Shown here piece by piece: positions 10,335-19,310 of a stretch of DNA of 64,000 nucleotides. This DNA comes from Cellulomonas cellasea (GTDB lineage Bacteria; Actinomycetota; Actinomycetes; Actinomycetales; Cellulomonadaceae): the NCBI RefSeq assembly GCF_006538745.1, contig NZ_BJLR01000017.1, positions 124,001 to 188,000 of the forward strand, given 5' to 3'. Every line of letters begins with the position of its first letter. Position 1 is the first letter of the stretch. Position numbers and translations under genes: made by a program. The notes beneath the pieces were generated by a model. That model saw only the letters and a program-made list of their open reading frames with translations. It had not been told where the DNA came from and ran no database searches.

Positions 10335-10778
10335 ATGACGAGCACGCCGACCGACGGCACGAGCCGCTACGAGGTCAGCAGGAGCGACGACGAGTGGCAG
10401 CTGCTGCTCCAGCCGCAGGAGTTCGCGGTGCTGCGCCGCGCCGGGACCGAGCGCCCCTGGACGGGTGAGCTGCTCGACGAGAAGCGCGAGGGCGTCTACC
10501 GCTGTCGCGCGTGCAGCCAGGAGCTGTTCCGCTCCGACACCAAGTTCGACTCGCACTGCGGGTGGCCGAGCTTCTTCTCGCCGCTCGCGGGGGACCGGGT
10601 CGAGCTGATCACCGACCGCACGCTCGGGATGGTGCGCACCGAGGTCCGCTGCTCGCGGTGCGGCTCGCACCTCGGGCACGTGTTCGACGACGCGCCGCAG
10701 ACCCCGACGGGCGACCGGTTCTGCATGAACTCGGTGAGCCTGACGTTCGAGCCCGCCGCCCCGGAGCAGCAGGCCTGA
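10335..10778 (+). CDS. msrB: Peptide-methionine (R)-S-oxide reductase
   Basis: A 147-residue MsrB, which reduces R-methionine sulfoxide in damaged proteins using thioredoxin. Two zinc-binding CxxC pairs are visible (CRAC, CSRC), along with HCGWPSF, GSHLGHVFDD and the catalytic RFCMNS near the end. Length and all catalytic residues are typical of the single-domain enzyme. ATG 10335 follows gaggagggc at a normal distance. The gene is followed 12 bases after its stop by a perfect 12-bp hairpin, so the transcript probably ends there. Confidence 0.96.
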   Translation: MTSTPTDGTSRYEVSRSDDEWQLLLQPQEFAVLRRAGTERPWTGELLDEKREGVYRCRACSQELFRSDTKFDSHCGWPSFFSPLAGDRVELITDRTLGMVRTEVRCSRCGSHLGHVFDDAPQTPTGDRFCMNSVSLTFEPAAPEQQA

Positions 10779-10790
10779 CGACCGCCGCTG

Positions 10791-10819
10791 ACGGCCCCCT
10801 GCGCCGAGCAGGGGGCCGT
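10791..10819 (+). terminator. Hairpin terminator after msrB
   Basis: A perfect 12-bp stem (acggccccctgc, 10791-10802, with gcagggggccgt, 10808-10819) encloses a 5-base loop. There is no U-run, as is common for terminators in very GC-rich actinobacteria. It lies 12 bases past the msrB stop. Confidence 0.75.
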
Positions 10820-11042
10820 CGCTGCGCCCCGGGGACGACGCGAGGCCCGCCCCTGCGCACACGCGCTCCCGGAGCCGCACCGCCGCCCGATCGGGCACGG
10901 TCCGCTGCACGTCCGGGGGACCGTCCGGTCGTGGTCGCGCCGGCGGCTCGGAGCGATGCTGGACGGCGGTCGGCCGCGGCGCGTCGACCGGCAGAGCCCG
11001 CGCGTGGCCGGTCCGCGGGCCGGGCGAGCCCGAGGAGGCGAC

Positions 11043-14000
11043 GTGGCGCACGTCCGCGAGGCACGCCCCGAGCGGGCCCCCGGCGCGCGCGACGTGCCGG
11101 AGCGGGTCCGGCCCGCCGACCGGACCGAGGCCCGCGCCGACGACCGGGCGACCGGCCCGCTGCCGCCCCCGGTCGTGCTGCGCCTGCAGCAGCGCGCGGG
11201 CAACTCGGCGGTCACCGCGCTCCTGGCCGCCGGGCGTGCGGGCGGCGCCGCGGTGGACACGCTCGACGCCGAGCGGCGCGACGCGGACGACCGGGCGCAG
11301 GAGGTCGACGGGACCGCGGACGGTGCGGCCCGGGGCGCGCGCGACGGCCGCGCCGAGCGAGCAGGGGACCGAGCGGGCGACGACCGCGCGACGAGCACCG
11401 CCGCCGGCGCGGAGGCTGCTGCGACTCCGGCCGCGTCGACGGCGACCTCTGCACCGCAGCAGCTCGAGACCCCGGCCGGGCCGCCCTCCCCGGGTGCGGA
11501 GGCGTCACCCGCGCGCGCCGCCGGCACCGGCGCCGCCGCGGCCACACCGGGGACCGCACTGCCGTCGACGGCGCCGGGCACCGCCCCGGAAGGCGCCGCC
11601 GACACCGCGGAGGCGTCCCGCCCGCCCGGGGCCACCCCGGTCGCGGCCGGTCTGCTCGCCCCTGCCGCGGGTCCCGCCGCACCCGGCGGCGGCGCCGACC
11701 CTGCCGCGCCGGGGATCGCCGCCGACACCGCGGACGCGTCCCGCCCGCCCGGGGCCACCCCCGCCACGGCCGGTCTGCTCGCCCCTGCCGGGGGTCCCGC
11801 CGCACCCGGCGGCGCCGGCCCTGCCGCCGCGCCGGGGACCGCAGCACGCACGGCACCCGCTCCCCGACCTGCCCCCGCACCGGCGCGCGGTGCCTCGCCG
11901 CCCGCGGCTCGGGGTCTCACCGGAGGGCCCGCGACCGCGCCGTCCGCCGGGGCGGCGTCGGGCCCGGGCGTGGCCCCCGCGGCGGCGAGCGGCCCTGCAC
12001 CGGCGGCGGCGAGCGGCCCCGCGCTCGACTCCGGCGGTGACGCCGAGTCCGCGCCCGCGCCGGAGGCGCCGGCCGCGGGGCTGAGCGACGCGGAGCTCGC
12101 GACGGTCGACCAGGAGGCCGAGGCGTCGGGCAGCACCACGGCGGAGCCGGACGTGGACGAGTCGCCGGCTGCGGCGGGCGCGGGGTCGAGCGCGCCGCAG
12201 GGTGGCACAGCGGACTCGGACGCGGGAGCGGGTGGCCCGGGGTCGACCTCCGCCGAGGATGCGGTCGCGCACGACGGGCCGGCGGCCGAGGCTGAGCCCG
12301 AGTCGGCCACCCCCGCCCCGGCGGAGGCGGACGCGCTGGCCGGCGAGGGTGCCGCACCCGGCGCCGACGACCCGGGGCCGCTGCTCGACGAGGATGCCGG
12401 ACCCGCGCCGGAGACCGCCGGACCGTCGTCGCACGCCGGTGCGGAGCCGACCGAGGGCGGACCGGCTGTGGGCGGACCGGCGGAGGGACCGGGTGCCGAG
12501 GCGGCCGGAGGCCCCGGCGGCGGCCCGGCAGCCGACGACCTGGCCGCCGAGCCCTCCGGCGTGGACGCCGAACCCGCCGACGCCGCGCAGGCCGACGCCG
12601 GAGTGGACGGCTCCGGGGAGGCGGCCGCCGCCGAGCCCGCGTCCGACCCGGCCACGGAGCGCGCCGAAGTCGCGAGCGCCGCGCAGGCCGAGGTCGACGA
12701 GGAGTCCGCCGAGACGCCCGAGCCCGAGGTGGCCGGGGGCGGCGGGGGAGGGGGCGGTGCGGTCGAGGCGCCGCCGGCCGCACCCGCGCCGGACGTGTCG
12801 GGCGCACCCCCGGAGTCCGCGATGGCGACGCTCGCGTCGCTGCGGCCGACGCAGATGGAGGGGACGCTCGCGGGCGTCGCCGCAGCCGCTTCCGGGGCTG
12901 CCGCACGCGAGCGCAGCCGGGTCGCCGCGGCGCCGCCGCAGGCCACGCCGCTCGCGGGCGCCACCGTGGCGACCCCGGCGTCGGCGCTCGTGCCCTCGAC
13001 CGGTGCCCCGACGGCCGCGGCGGTCCGTCGCGCCGAGGCCGGCGCCGCGCGCCCCGTCCCGCCACCGCCCCCGCTGCCCCCGGCGCGCGCCGCCGTCCCG
13101 ACCGCGGGCGTCGCCGCGCCGCCCCTCCCGAGCGCCCGCGAGGGCGGGCTCACCGCCGAGGCGGCGGGTGACCTGGCGTCGACCCTGCGCCGGCTGCCGA
13201 CCCGTGACCCGGGCGCCCAGGCGACGGCGGGTGCGCCGCCCGCGGTCCCGCTCGTCGGCGACGCGGACCCGGGGCAGGTCGGGGCGCAGCAGGCGCACCT
13301 GCTCGAGGGCGTCGGCCAGGCGCAGGCCGAGGGGGCGCGCGACGCCGCCGAGCCGCTCGGCGAGGACGCCGTGCACCCGACGGTCCCCGTCGAGACCCTC
13401 CAGGCCGAGGTCCCGGGCGCGTCGGCGGGGACCCCGGGCGCCGCGCCGGGCCCGGCGGCCGCGGGCGGTGGCGGCGGCGCGGGGGGCTCCGGGGGCGCGA
13501 GCGAGGACGACGCCGCAGTCGACGCGGTCGCCGAGGAGCAGCAGGGACCCGCGCTGCGGGCGGCCGCCGCGGGGGCGTCGGGCGAGATGGCGCAGGCCCG
13601 CGGCCGGCACGCCCAGCAGGAGCAGGCGCAGCGACAGGAGTCCGCGCAGCAGGTCGCCGCGCTCGAGCAGGAGCACGCGCAGGCGCAGGCCGACGAGCGC
13701 GCGGGCGTGCGTGCCGAGGCGACCGAGCAGCGCGCGCAGTGGCGGACCGAGCACGCGACGCTCGTGGGAGGCGCCCGCGCCGAGGCGCAGCAGGTCGGCA
13801 CGGCGGCGTCGGCGACGGTCGCGTCCGAGGCGCAGCAGGCCCGCACCGAGGCGGCCGCCGCGCACGCCGAGGGCGACCAGCGGGCCGCCGAGGCGCGGCG
13901 CGAGGGCGAGCAGGAGGCGCAGCGCGCGCAGGCCGAGGGGCAGAAGGAGAGCAGCGGAGGCTTCCTCGGGTGGCTGTCGTCGAAGGCGAGCGCGCTGTTC

Positions 14001-16274
14001 GACCGGGTCAAGCAGGGCATCAGCGCGGCCTTCGAGAAGGCCCGCCAGGCGGTCAAGGGCGCGATCGAGGCCGCGCAGAAGCTCGCGACCGCCGTGATCG
14101 AGAAGGCCCGGCAGGCCGTCGTCGCGGCGATCCGGCTCGCGGGCTCCGCGCTCACCGCGATCGGCGACCGGGTGCTCGCCGCGTTCCCGGCGGCGCGCGA
14201 GCGCTTCCGGAACGCGATCCGGGGTGCGGTCCAGCGCGCGGAGGCCGCCGTGAACCGGCTCGCCGAGGGCCTCAAGGCGGGCGTCCGCGCCGCGCTGGGA
14301 CTCCTCGGGCGGGCGCTCACGGCGCTGCTCGACGGGCTCGAGGCCGGGCTCAAGGCTGCGGTCGACGCGGTCGCGGCCACCGTCAAGGGAGCCATCGCGG
14401 CGGCGCGGGCCGCGCTCGAGGCGCTCGGGGCGTTCCTGGCGATCGCGAAGGACGTGGCGGCGAACCCGGGCGCGTGGCTGCGCAACCTCGGCGCCGCGGT
14501 GCTCGACGGCCTGCGCAACCACCTGTGGGTCGCGCTCAAGACCGCGGTGAAGCAGTGGTTCGACCAGAAGGTCGAGCAGGTCGTCGGCGTCGGTCAGGCC
14601 GTCTGGAACCTGCTCACCAAGGGCGGCATCTCGGTCGCGAAGATCGGGGCGATGGCGTGGGAGGGCCTCAAGGCGGCCATCCCGCCGGCGCTCATCGCGC
14701 TCCTCGTCGAGAAGCTCGTCGCGATGATCGTGCCCGCGGCCGGCGCGGTGCTGGCGATCATCCAGGGGCTGCAGGCGGCGTGGGGTGCCGTGAGCCGCAT
14801 CCTGCAGGCGATCGATCGCTTCGTGACGTTCCTCAAGGCCGTCCGCAGCGGCACCGCCGGCCCCGCGTTCGCGAGCGCCGTCGCGGCCGCGGGCATCGCG
14901 GTGCTGGACTTCGTCGCGAACTTCCTCCTCGCGCGGCTGGCCAAGGGCGCGAGCAAGGTCGCCGGGAAGATCCGTGCGCTCGCCCAGAAGATCGGGGCGG
15001 CGCTCAAGAAGGTCGGCAAGCGGGTCGGCGGCGGGCTGAAGAAGGTCGGGAAGAAGATCGCGGCGAAGGTGAAGGGCGCCCGCGACCGCTTCCGGGCGTG
15101 GCGCGAGCGGCGTGCGCAGAAGAAGGCGAAGAAGAAGGGCGAGAAGCCCGAGGACCGCACCGCGAAGCTTGAGGAGCGGCTGCGCAGGGCCGTCGCGGCG
15201 ATCCAGCCGCAGGCGGAGAGTCTCCTTGCCCGCGGTGTCTCGGGCCTCGGGCTGCGCGCCCGGATGCTGTTCTGGCGCGCCCGGTACCGGCTGACGTCGG
15301 TCGAGCTCCGGGGAAGCGGCGGAGCGGGTGAGATCTGGGCGACGATCAACCCGAGCAGCAAGGTCAAGAGCACCGCCGTGCTGACGGCCGCGCAGATCCG
15401 GCAGGCCGTCAACCAAGCGGTCCGGGACGCGCTGCGCGACCCGGAGGTGCGCCGTCGGCGCCGGGACCTCGCCGCCCAGGTGCGCGAGGACCCGAGCCGG
15501 ATGGACGTCTCGGGTGGCGAGGGCTGGGGGGCCGCGACCCAGCACCTGCGCAACGAGGAGAACCGAGCATGGCCCCGCTCGCAGCAGACGGGCACGCACG
15601 GGACCGACGCGGGCCCTGCCCTGACGACCAGCGAGCGGCGCTCGCCGCCGTGGTTCGGGCCGGGGCCGACGAGCGGGTTCGTGGGGGGCGTCGGCACCTA
15701 TCCGGAGATCGCGGAGCAGCTGCGCGCGTCCGGGGTGCCGGACGCCGTGATGGCGCAGCACATGCACGAGCTCGTCCGCACGGGCGTCGCGCCGAAGTCC
15801 CTCACGTCGGGTCAGGCGGCACTGCTCGGCAACCTGTCGTGGCTGATGTTCGGGCGGGAGGCGCACCGCAACCGCCGCACGACGGCGTACGCGCCGATGA
15901 CGATCGACCTGGTCAGCACCGGTGACATGACCTGGCACGAGGCCTTCGCGCAGTTCGAGCCGGGCGGCGGCCAGCCGCGGACGGGCGGGCGCGGCGCCTT
16001 CCCGATGTCGATGAAGGGAGCGGAGCGCGCCGCCGCGGAGCTGAACCCGCAGGACCCGCGCACTGCTCGAGAGCCGTCGGCCGCGACCCCGTCGAAGGAC
16101 ACGCTCGAGAACCGACGCCGGAACCGCGAAGAGCTCGAACGGCGTGAGACGGAGCTGTGCGAGAGGTGGGTCACGGCCCGGCTGCGCGCGGGGCAGGGCA
16201 TGGTGGGGCTCAGCGCGCAGGCGCTCGGGGACGCGGTGCGCCGGATGGTGCGTGAGTTCTTCGGCCGGGCATGA
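11043..16274 (+). CDS. Giant polymorphic-toxin-like protein, probable injection-system (eCIS) cargo
   Basis: A 1743-residue protein starting at GTG 11043, six bases after gaggagg (11031-11037). Residues 46-61 hold LRLQQRAGNSAVTALL, resembling the LQRxAGNxAV motif at the N-terminus of actinobacterial proteins linked to eCIS core (DUF4157) loci. Residues ~65-840 are Ala/Pro/Glu-rich and probably disordered, with an in-frame 123-bp tandem duplication. Residues ~843-972 are a Gln/Ala/Glu-rich coiled coil. Residues ~975-1345 are amphipathic and hydrophobic helices, including IPPALIALLVEKLVAMIVPA, resembling the central region of such toxins. A Lys/Arg-rich stretch (~1340-1370) precedes the final ~330 residues, which look globular and carry HMHELV, FGREAHRN, WHEAF and FPMSMKGA; I do not recognise this fold. 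The C-terminus overlaps the next gene by ATGA, the usual toxin-immunity arrangement. No sheath, tube or baseplate gene is in the window. Effector activity is inferred from architecture. Confidence 0.75.
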   Translation: MAHVREARPERAPGARDVPERVRPADRTEARADDRATGPLPPPVVLRLQQRAGNSAVTALLAAGRAGGAAVDTLDAERRDADDRAQEVDGTADGAARGARDGRAERAGDRAGDDRATSTAAGAEAAATPAASTATSAPQQLETPAGPPSPGAEASPARAAGTGAAAATPGTALPSTAPGTAPEGAADTAEASRPPGATPVAAGLLAPAAGPAAPGGGADPAAPGIAADTADASRPPGATPATAGLLAPAGGPAAPGGAGPAAAPGTAARTAPAPRPAPAPARGASPPAARGLTGGPATAPSAGAASGPGVAPAAASGPAPAAASGPALDSGGDAESAPAPEAPAAGLSDAELATVDQEAEASGSTTAEPDVDESPAAAGAGSSAPQGGTADSDAGAGGPGSTSAEDAVAHDGPAAEAEPESATPAPAEADALAGEGAAPGADDPGPLLDEDAGPAPETAGPSSHAGAEPTEGGPAVGGPAEGPGAEAAGGPGGGPAADDLAAEPSGVDAEPADAAQADAGVDGSGEAAAAEPASDPATERAEVASAAQAEVDEESAETPEPEVAGGGGGGGGAVEAPPAAPAPDVSGAPPESAMATLASLRPTQMEGTLAGVAAAASGAAARERSRVAAAPPQATPLAGATVATPASALVPSTGAPTAAAVRRAEAGAARPVPPPPPLPPARAAVPTAGVAAPPLPSAREGGLTAEAAGDLASTLRRLPTRDPGAQATAGAPPAVPLVGDADPGQVGAQQAHLLEGVGQAQAEGARDAAEPLGEDAVHPTVPVETLQAEVPGASAGTPGAAPGPAAAGGGGGAGGSGGASEDDAAVDAVAEEQQGPALRAAAAGASGEMAQARGRHAQQEQAQRQESAQQVAALEQEHAQAQADERAGVRAEATEQRAQWRTEHATLVGGARAEAQQVGTAASATVASEAQQARTEAAAAHAEGDQRAAEARREGEQEAQRAQAEGQKESSGGFLGWLSSKASALFDRVKQGISAAFEKARQAVKGAIEAAQKLATAVIEKARQAVVAAIRLAGSALTAIGDRVLAAFPAARERFRNAIRGAVQRAEAAVNRLAEGLKAGVRAALGLLGRALTALLDGLEAGLKAAVDAVAATVKGAIAAARAALEALGAFLAIAKDVAANPGAWLRNLGAAVLDGLRNHLWVALKTAVKQWFDQKVEQVVGVGQAVWNLLTKGGISVAKIGAMAWEGLKAAIPPALIALLVEKLVAMIVPAAGAVLAIIQGLQAAWGAVSRILQAIDRFVTFLKAVRSGTAGPAFASAVAAAGIAVLDFVANFLLARLAKGASKVAGKIRALAQKIGAALKKVGKRVGGGLKKVGKKIAAKVKGARDRFRAWRERRAQKKAKKKGEKPEDRTAKLEERLRRAVAAIQPQAESLLARGVSGLGLRARMLFWRARYRLTSVELRGSGGAGEIWATINPSSKVKSTAVLTAAQIRQAVNQAVRDALRDPEVRRRRRDLAAQVREDPSRMDVSGGEGWGAATQHLRNEENRAWPRSQQTGTHGTDAGPALTTSERRSPPWFGPGPTSGFVGGVGTYPEIAEQLRASGVPDAVMAQHMHELVRTGVAPKSLTSGQAALLGNLSWLMFGREAHRNRRTTAYAPMTIDLVSTGDMTWHEAFAQFEPGGGQPRTGGRGAFPMSMKGAERAAAELNPQDPRTAREPSAATPSKDTLENRRRNREELERRETELCERWVTARLRAGQGMVGLSAQALGDAVRRMVREFFGRA
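11595..11830 (+). repeat. In-frame 123-bp tandem duplication inside the giant toxin-like gene
   Basis: The segment starting at 11595 (coding AADTAEASRPPGATPVAAGLL...) is repeated from 11718 (AADTADASRPPGATPATAGLL...). The offset is 123 bases, or 41 codons, so the frame is kept. The copies are close at the DNA level, differing by a few substitutions and a slightly different end, which suggests a recent duplication in the disordered region. Confidence 0.8.
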
Positions 16275-16906
16275 GCCCCGGTCCGACCGACGACGACGGG
16301 GAGGGTGAGATGGAGGGACCGCCGCTGCGTGTCCTGCTGCGACCGCTCAGCGGGGCCGACGACGTGGACGACGCCGCGCTCGACCTGGGCTGGCGGCTCG
16401 ACCGGCACTGGGACGCCTCGGACGAGCGTCCGTACGAGGACCTGTACGTCGACGAGCAGCACGACGACGCAGCGCTCACCACGACGATCTCCTACGTCGA
16501 CGACACGTACATCGGGGCGCGGTACCTCGTGGTCCGGGGACCACGCGCCCGGGAGGTCGCCGACGACGCCCGCGCGCTGCTGCCGACCGTCGGGTTCGAC
16601 GAGGCGGTCGCCGTGCTCGATGCCGCGGCGGACGCGACTGCGCGGGCGGCTGCGGTGCCGCCGGTCGCGCTCGCGGCGGTGGAGGGCGAGGGTGCACGGG
16701 CGACCGCTGCGCTCCGGGAGGCGGCACGGCGCGGCGACGACGCTGTGCGCCGTGCGATCGTCCGCGCAGCGACCTACACCGGCTGGCCGGAGCTGCGCAC
16801 GCTGCTCGTGGAGCTGCAGGAGGGCGCCGAGGACTCGGACGTGCGACGGCTCGCTGCTGCGGCGCTCGAGGGTCTGCGGCTGCAGGACGCGCAGGAAGGC
16901 CGCTGA
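16271..16906 (+). CDS. Putative immunity or partner protein of the giant toxin-like protein
   Basis: A 211-residue soluble, acidic protein whose ATG overlaps the upstream stop as ATGA (16271-16274), so it is translationally coupled to the toxin-like gene. The first ~110 residues are an unrecognised alpha/beta-looking segment (VLLRPLSGADDVDD..., DDTYIGARYLVVRG). The last ~80 residues resemble two short HEAT-like helix pairs (AALREAARRGDDAVRRAIVRA, then WPELRTLLVELQ... and DVRRLAAAALEGL). HEAT-type folds and acidic composition occur among immunity proteins, and the position directly after a polymorphic toxin fits. The role is inferred from context only. Confidence 0.6.
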   Translation: MSPGPTDDDGEGEMEGPPLRVLLRPLSGADDVDDAALDLGWRLDRHWDASDERPYEDLYVDEQHDDAALTTTISYVDDTYIGARYLVVRGPRAREVADDARALLPTVGFDEAVAVLDAAADATARAAAVPPVALAAVEGEGARATAALREAARRGDDAVRRAIVRAATYTGWPELRTLLVELQEGAEDSDVRRLAAAALEGLRLQDAQEGR

Positions 16907-16925
16907 CGTAGCCCGGTGCGCGTGC

Positions 16926-17615
16926 TCAGCGCAGCGCCGCCACCGCCGAGGCCTCGATGACGCGGGGGCGCGCGGCGTCGGTCGTGTCGATGACCACGCG
17001 GGCCCGGTCCCACGGCGACGCCGCCGCGAAGTACAGCCGCTGCGCCTCCGTGTACCGCCGCAGCGGCCCCTGCTCGGCACCGGGGTCGACGCCGTCGCGC
17101 AGGCCGAGACGGCGGCTGCCCTCCGCGAGCGCCACGTCGAGGTAGACCGAGAAGTCCCAGAACCCGACCAGCTCGTCGCGGTGCAGGAACGTGCCCTCGA
17201 CGAGCACGAGCGCGTCGTCGGGCGCGCGGACCGGGTCGGGACGGACGGTGCGGTCGGCCGCGTGGTCGAGCGCGTGCGTGCGGTAGAGCCCGTCGCCGCC
17301 GCGCCGCAGGGGCTCGAGCGCGCCGGCGGTCAGCGCGGCGTAGTCGTACGCGTCGAGCCAGAAGCCCTCCGGCGAGAGCCGCCCGCGCGCGTGCCGCGTG
17401 GCGGACGGGTGGAGGAAGTCGTCGGCGTGCAGCACGACGACGGGGCGGTCGTCGACCCGCCGGGCGAGGTCCGCCGCGAACGTGCTCTTGCCGCTGCCGC
17501 CGATGCCGTCGATCGCGACGAGCGCCCGACCCCGGGCGGGGACGGCGGCACGCAGGCGCCCGAGCACCGCGCGGAGGGCGTCGGCCGGCTCGCCGTCCGC
17601 CGGCGCGTCACCCAC
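16926..17615 (-). CDS. Uridine kinase-like P-loop nucleoside or small-molecule kinase
   Basis: A 229-residue protein with a clear Walker A, GIGGSGKST (near residue 40), and the uridine-kinase-like block LHADDFLHP, in which the aspartates bind substrate. VLVEGTFLHRDEL and FSVYLDV follow, as in uridine kinase and phosphoribulokinase relatives. It probably phosphorylates a nucleoside or related compound with ATP or GTP; the exact substrate cannot be told. GTG 17615 lies inside the end of the upstream phosphatase gene (8-base overlap), so the two are co-translated. It converges on the putative immunity gene with only 19 bases between stops. Confidence 0.75.
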   Translation of the reverse strand: MGDAPADGEPADALRAVLGRLRAAVPARGRALVAIDGIGGSGKSTFAADLARRVDDRPVVVLHADDFLHPSATRHARGRLSPEGFWLDAYDYAALTAGALEPLRRGGDGLYRTHALDHAADRTVRPDPVRAPDDALVLVEGTFLHRDELVGFWDFSVYLDVALAEGSRRLGLRDGVDPGAEQGPLRRYTEAQRLYFAAASPWDRARVVIDTTDAARPRVIEASAVAALR

Positions 17616-18324
17616 GCCGCGCCGTTCCCGCCGTCGTCGACGCGGGGTCGGGGGAGCCCGACGCCGCAGTCACCGGGGCCGGTTCGCCCGCAGGGCCGTC
17701 GTGCGCCGGGTCGTCGAGCAGCTCGCCGCCGAGCGCCTCCGCGTGCCACCGCTCGAGCAGCCACCGCGACGGCGTCCCGGTGAGCAGGACGGCGCCCGTG
17801 TTCGACAGCGGGTTGTCGGCCGCGAGCTCGACCGTGACGTCCTCGCACCGCGCGCCGGCCCAGGCGCGGATCATCGCCCCGTGGCTGACGAGGACCGCGA
17901 CGTCGGACGACGCGACGGCCTCCTCGACGACGTCGTCGAACCGGCGGAGCGTCGCGGCGCCGGACTCCCCGCCCGGCAGCCGCGCGTCGAGGTCACCGCC
18001 GGCCCACCGCAGCATCGTCTCGACGTAGAGCCGGACCGACGGCAGGTCGTCGGCCATCTCGAGCTCCCCCGCCGAGATCTCCCGCAGGCCGGGGCGGACG
18101 TGCGGCGTGAGGCCGAGCGCGCGGGCGAGCGGCGCCGCGGTCTGCTGCGTCCGGACGAGGTTCGAGACGTAGACCGCGTCGATCCCCTGGCCCGCGAGCG
18201 CGGCCGGCAGCGCGCGGGCCTGCCGCTCGCCGAGCGGGGTCAGGTCCGCCCCGGGCTCCGCGGTGTCGAGGTTCCGGCCGAGGTTGGAGTACGTCTGCCC
18301 GTGGCGGACGAGGAGGAGGCGCAT
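17608..18324 (-). CDS. Histidine phosphatase family protein
   Basis: A 238-residue member of the phosphoglycerate-mutase-like histidine phosphatases. The phospho-accepting motif LVRHGQTYSN is at the N-terminus, a glutamate block (SAGELEM) follows, and the second catalytic histidine is in VSHGAMI. The last ~60 residues are a Pro/Ala/Gly-rich tail not needed for the fold. The substrate is unknown; members dephosphorylate sugar phosphates, cofactors or nucleotides. The 8-base overlap with the downstream kinase suggests linked functions. Confidence 0.85.
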   Translation of the reverse strand: MRLLLVRHGQTYSNLGRNLDTAEPGADLTPLGERQARALPAALAGQGIDAVYVSNLVRTQQTAAPLARALGLTPHVRPGLREISAGELEMADDLPSVRLYVETMLRWAGGDLDARLPGGESGAATLRRFDDVVEEAVASSDVAVLVSHGAMIRAWAGARCEDVTVELAADNPLSNTGAVLLTGTPSRWLLERWHAEALGGELLDDPAHDGPAGEPAPVTAASGSPDPASTTAGTARRG

Positions 18325-18467
18325 GCCCCCATCTTCCTCGCGGCGCGCGGGGCGGTCCGCCTGTGGCTCGGGACGGCGTCGGCGCGCCGGGCCGGTCGCG
18401 ACACGTCCGCCCGGGGGACGACACGCCGCCGCGTGCGGGACGACACGTCACGCGTTCGGGAAGCGGG

Positions 18468-18496
18468 TTCAGAGCGGGCCCGCAGGTGCCGATAAT
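18468..18496 (+). promoter_or_regulatory. Candidate promoter giving a leaderless transcript for the NERD gene
   Basis: A GATAAT hexamer (18491-18496, 5 of 6 to TATAAT) lies 17 bases after TTCAGA (18468-18473). A start point 7-8 bases further would fall on GTG 18504, which is in frame with the gene. There is no convincing ribosome site upstream. Leaderless mRNAs are common in actinobacteria. Confidence 0.4.
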
Positions 18497-19268
18497 GGTT
18501 CACGTGGACGAGGCCCTGATCGTGCGACGGTGGCGCCGGTACGGCGCCGACCGCCTGTACGTCACGGGCGAGTCCGGGGCGCGGCTCGGCTGCGTCGACC
18601 TGCAGTCCGGCGAGGTCATCGTCGACCAGCCCGCCGCCGAGGCGGGGGTGCGCCGCGCCGCGCAGGCGTACCTGCGGGCGGACGTCACCGAGCTCGTCCT
18701 CCCGCTCACGCTCGACAAGCAGCTCGGGTCGCTCGACGCCCTCGACGGGCCGCCGGCAGGGGAGCCCTCGGGCTCCGCGCAGTCGGCGCGCCGCGAGCGG
18801 GGCGGGTCCGTGCGCACGCGCCTCGACCGGCTCACGCAGGAGGGCTGGCAGGTCGTCCACGGCGTGCCCCTCGGGCGCCAGGGCACGGTCGTCGACCACC
18901 TGCTGCTCGGTCCCGGCGGGATCTTCACGGTGACCGAGCGTGCGCACCCCGGCCGGCGCGTGCGCGTCGAGGGTCGCTCCATCGAGGTCGACGGGCGCCC
19001 GGTGCCGTACCTGCGGGACGTCCGGCTCGAGGCCGCGCGCGTCCAGGGGCTGCTGCGCTCGGCGGTCGGGTCGCAGCTGCGCGTGCGCGGCGTGCTCGTG
19101 CTCCAGGGCGTGCTCGACCTGCTCCCCGACGAGCAGCCCGACGAGCCGCTCGTCGTCGCCCGGCACGACGTGCCCGGCATCTTCCGGGGCCTGCCCGAGC
19201 GCCTCGAGGCCCCCCGCGTCGACGCGGTCGCGGCCATCGCCCGCCAGCGCACGACCTGGCAGCGCTGA
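18495..19268 (+). CDS. NERD-domain nuclease-related protein
   Basis: A 257-residue protein. After an N-terminal ~85 residues (VRRWRRYGADRLYVTGESGA...), residues ~105-200 fit a NERD domain: TRLDRLTQEGWQVVHGVPLG, then GTVVDHLLLGPGGIFTV, with the conserved Asp and the beta-strand pattern of restriction-endonuclease-like folds. NERD proteins are found across bacteria, often with kinase or helicase partners; here it stands alone. The start may be ATG 18495 or GTG 18504; the ATG overlaps a likely -10 box, so GTG 18504 on a leaderless transcript is a real alternative. Function is unknown beyond the fold. Confidence 0.75.
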   Translation: MVHVDEALIVRRWRRYGADRLYVTGESGARLGCVDLQSGEVIVDQPAAEAGVRRAAQAYLRADVTELVLPLTLDKQLGSLDALDGPPAGEPSGSAQSARRERGGSVRTRLDRLTQEGWQVVHGVPLGRQGTVVDHLLLGPGGIFTVTERAHPGRRVRVEGRSIEVDGRPVPYLRDVRLEAARVQGLLRSAVGSQLRVRGVLVLQGVLDLLPDEQPDEPLVVARHDVPGIFRGLPERLEAPRVDAVAAIARQRTTWQR

Positions 19269-19310
19269 CACCACCGACGCGTCTGCGGCTCCGCGCGAAC
19301 GGGCCCGGTG

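Noticed and set aside
11505-15938. A 1477-codon minus-strand frame opposite the toxin-like gene
   Set aside because: Composition is Arg/Leu/Gly shadow; the plus strand has the ribosome site, coupled next gene and recognisable core helices.
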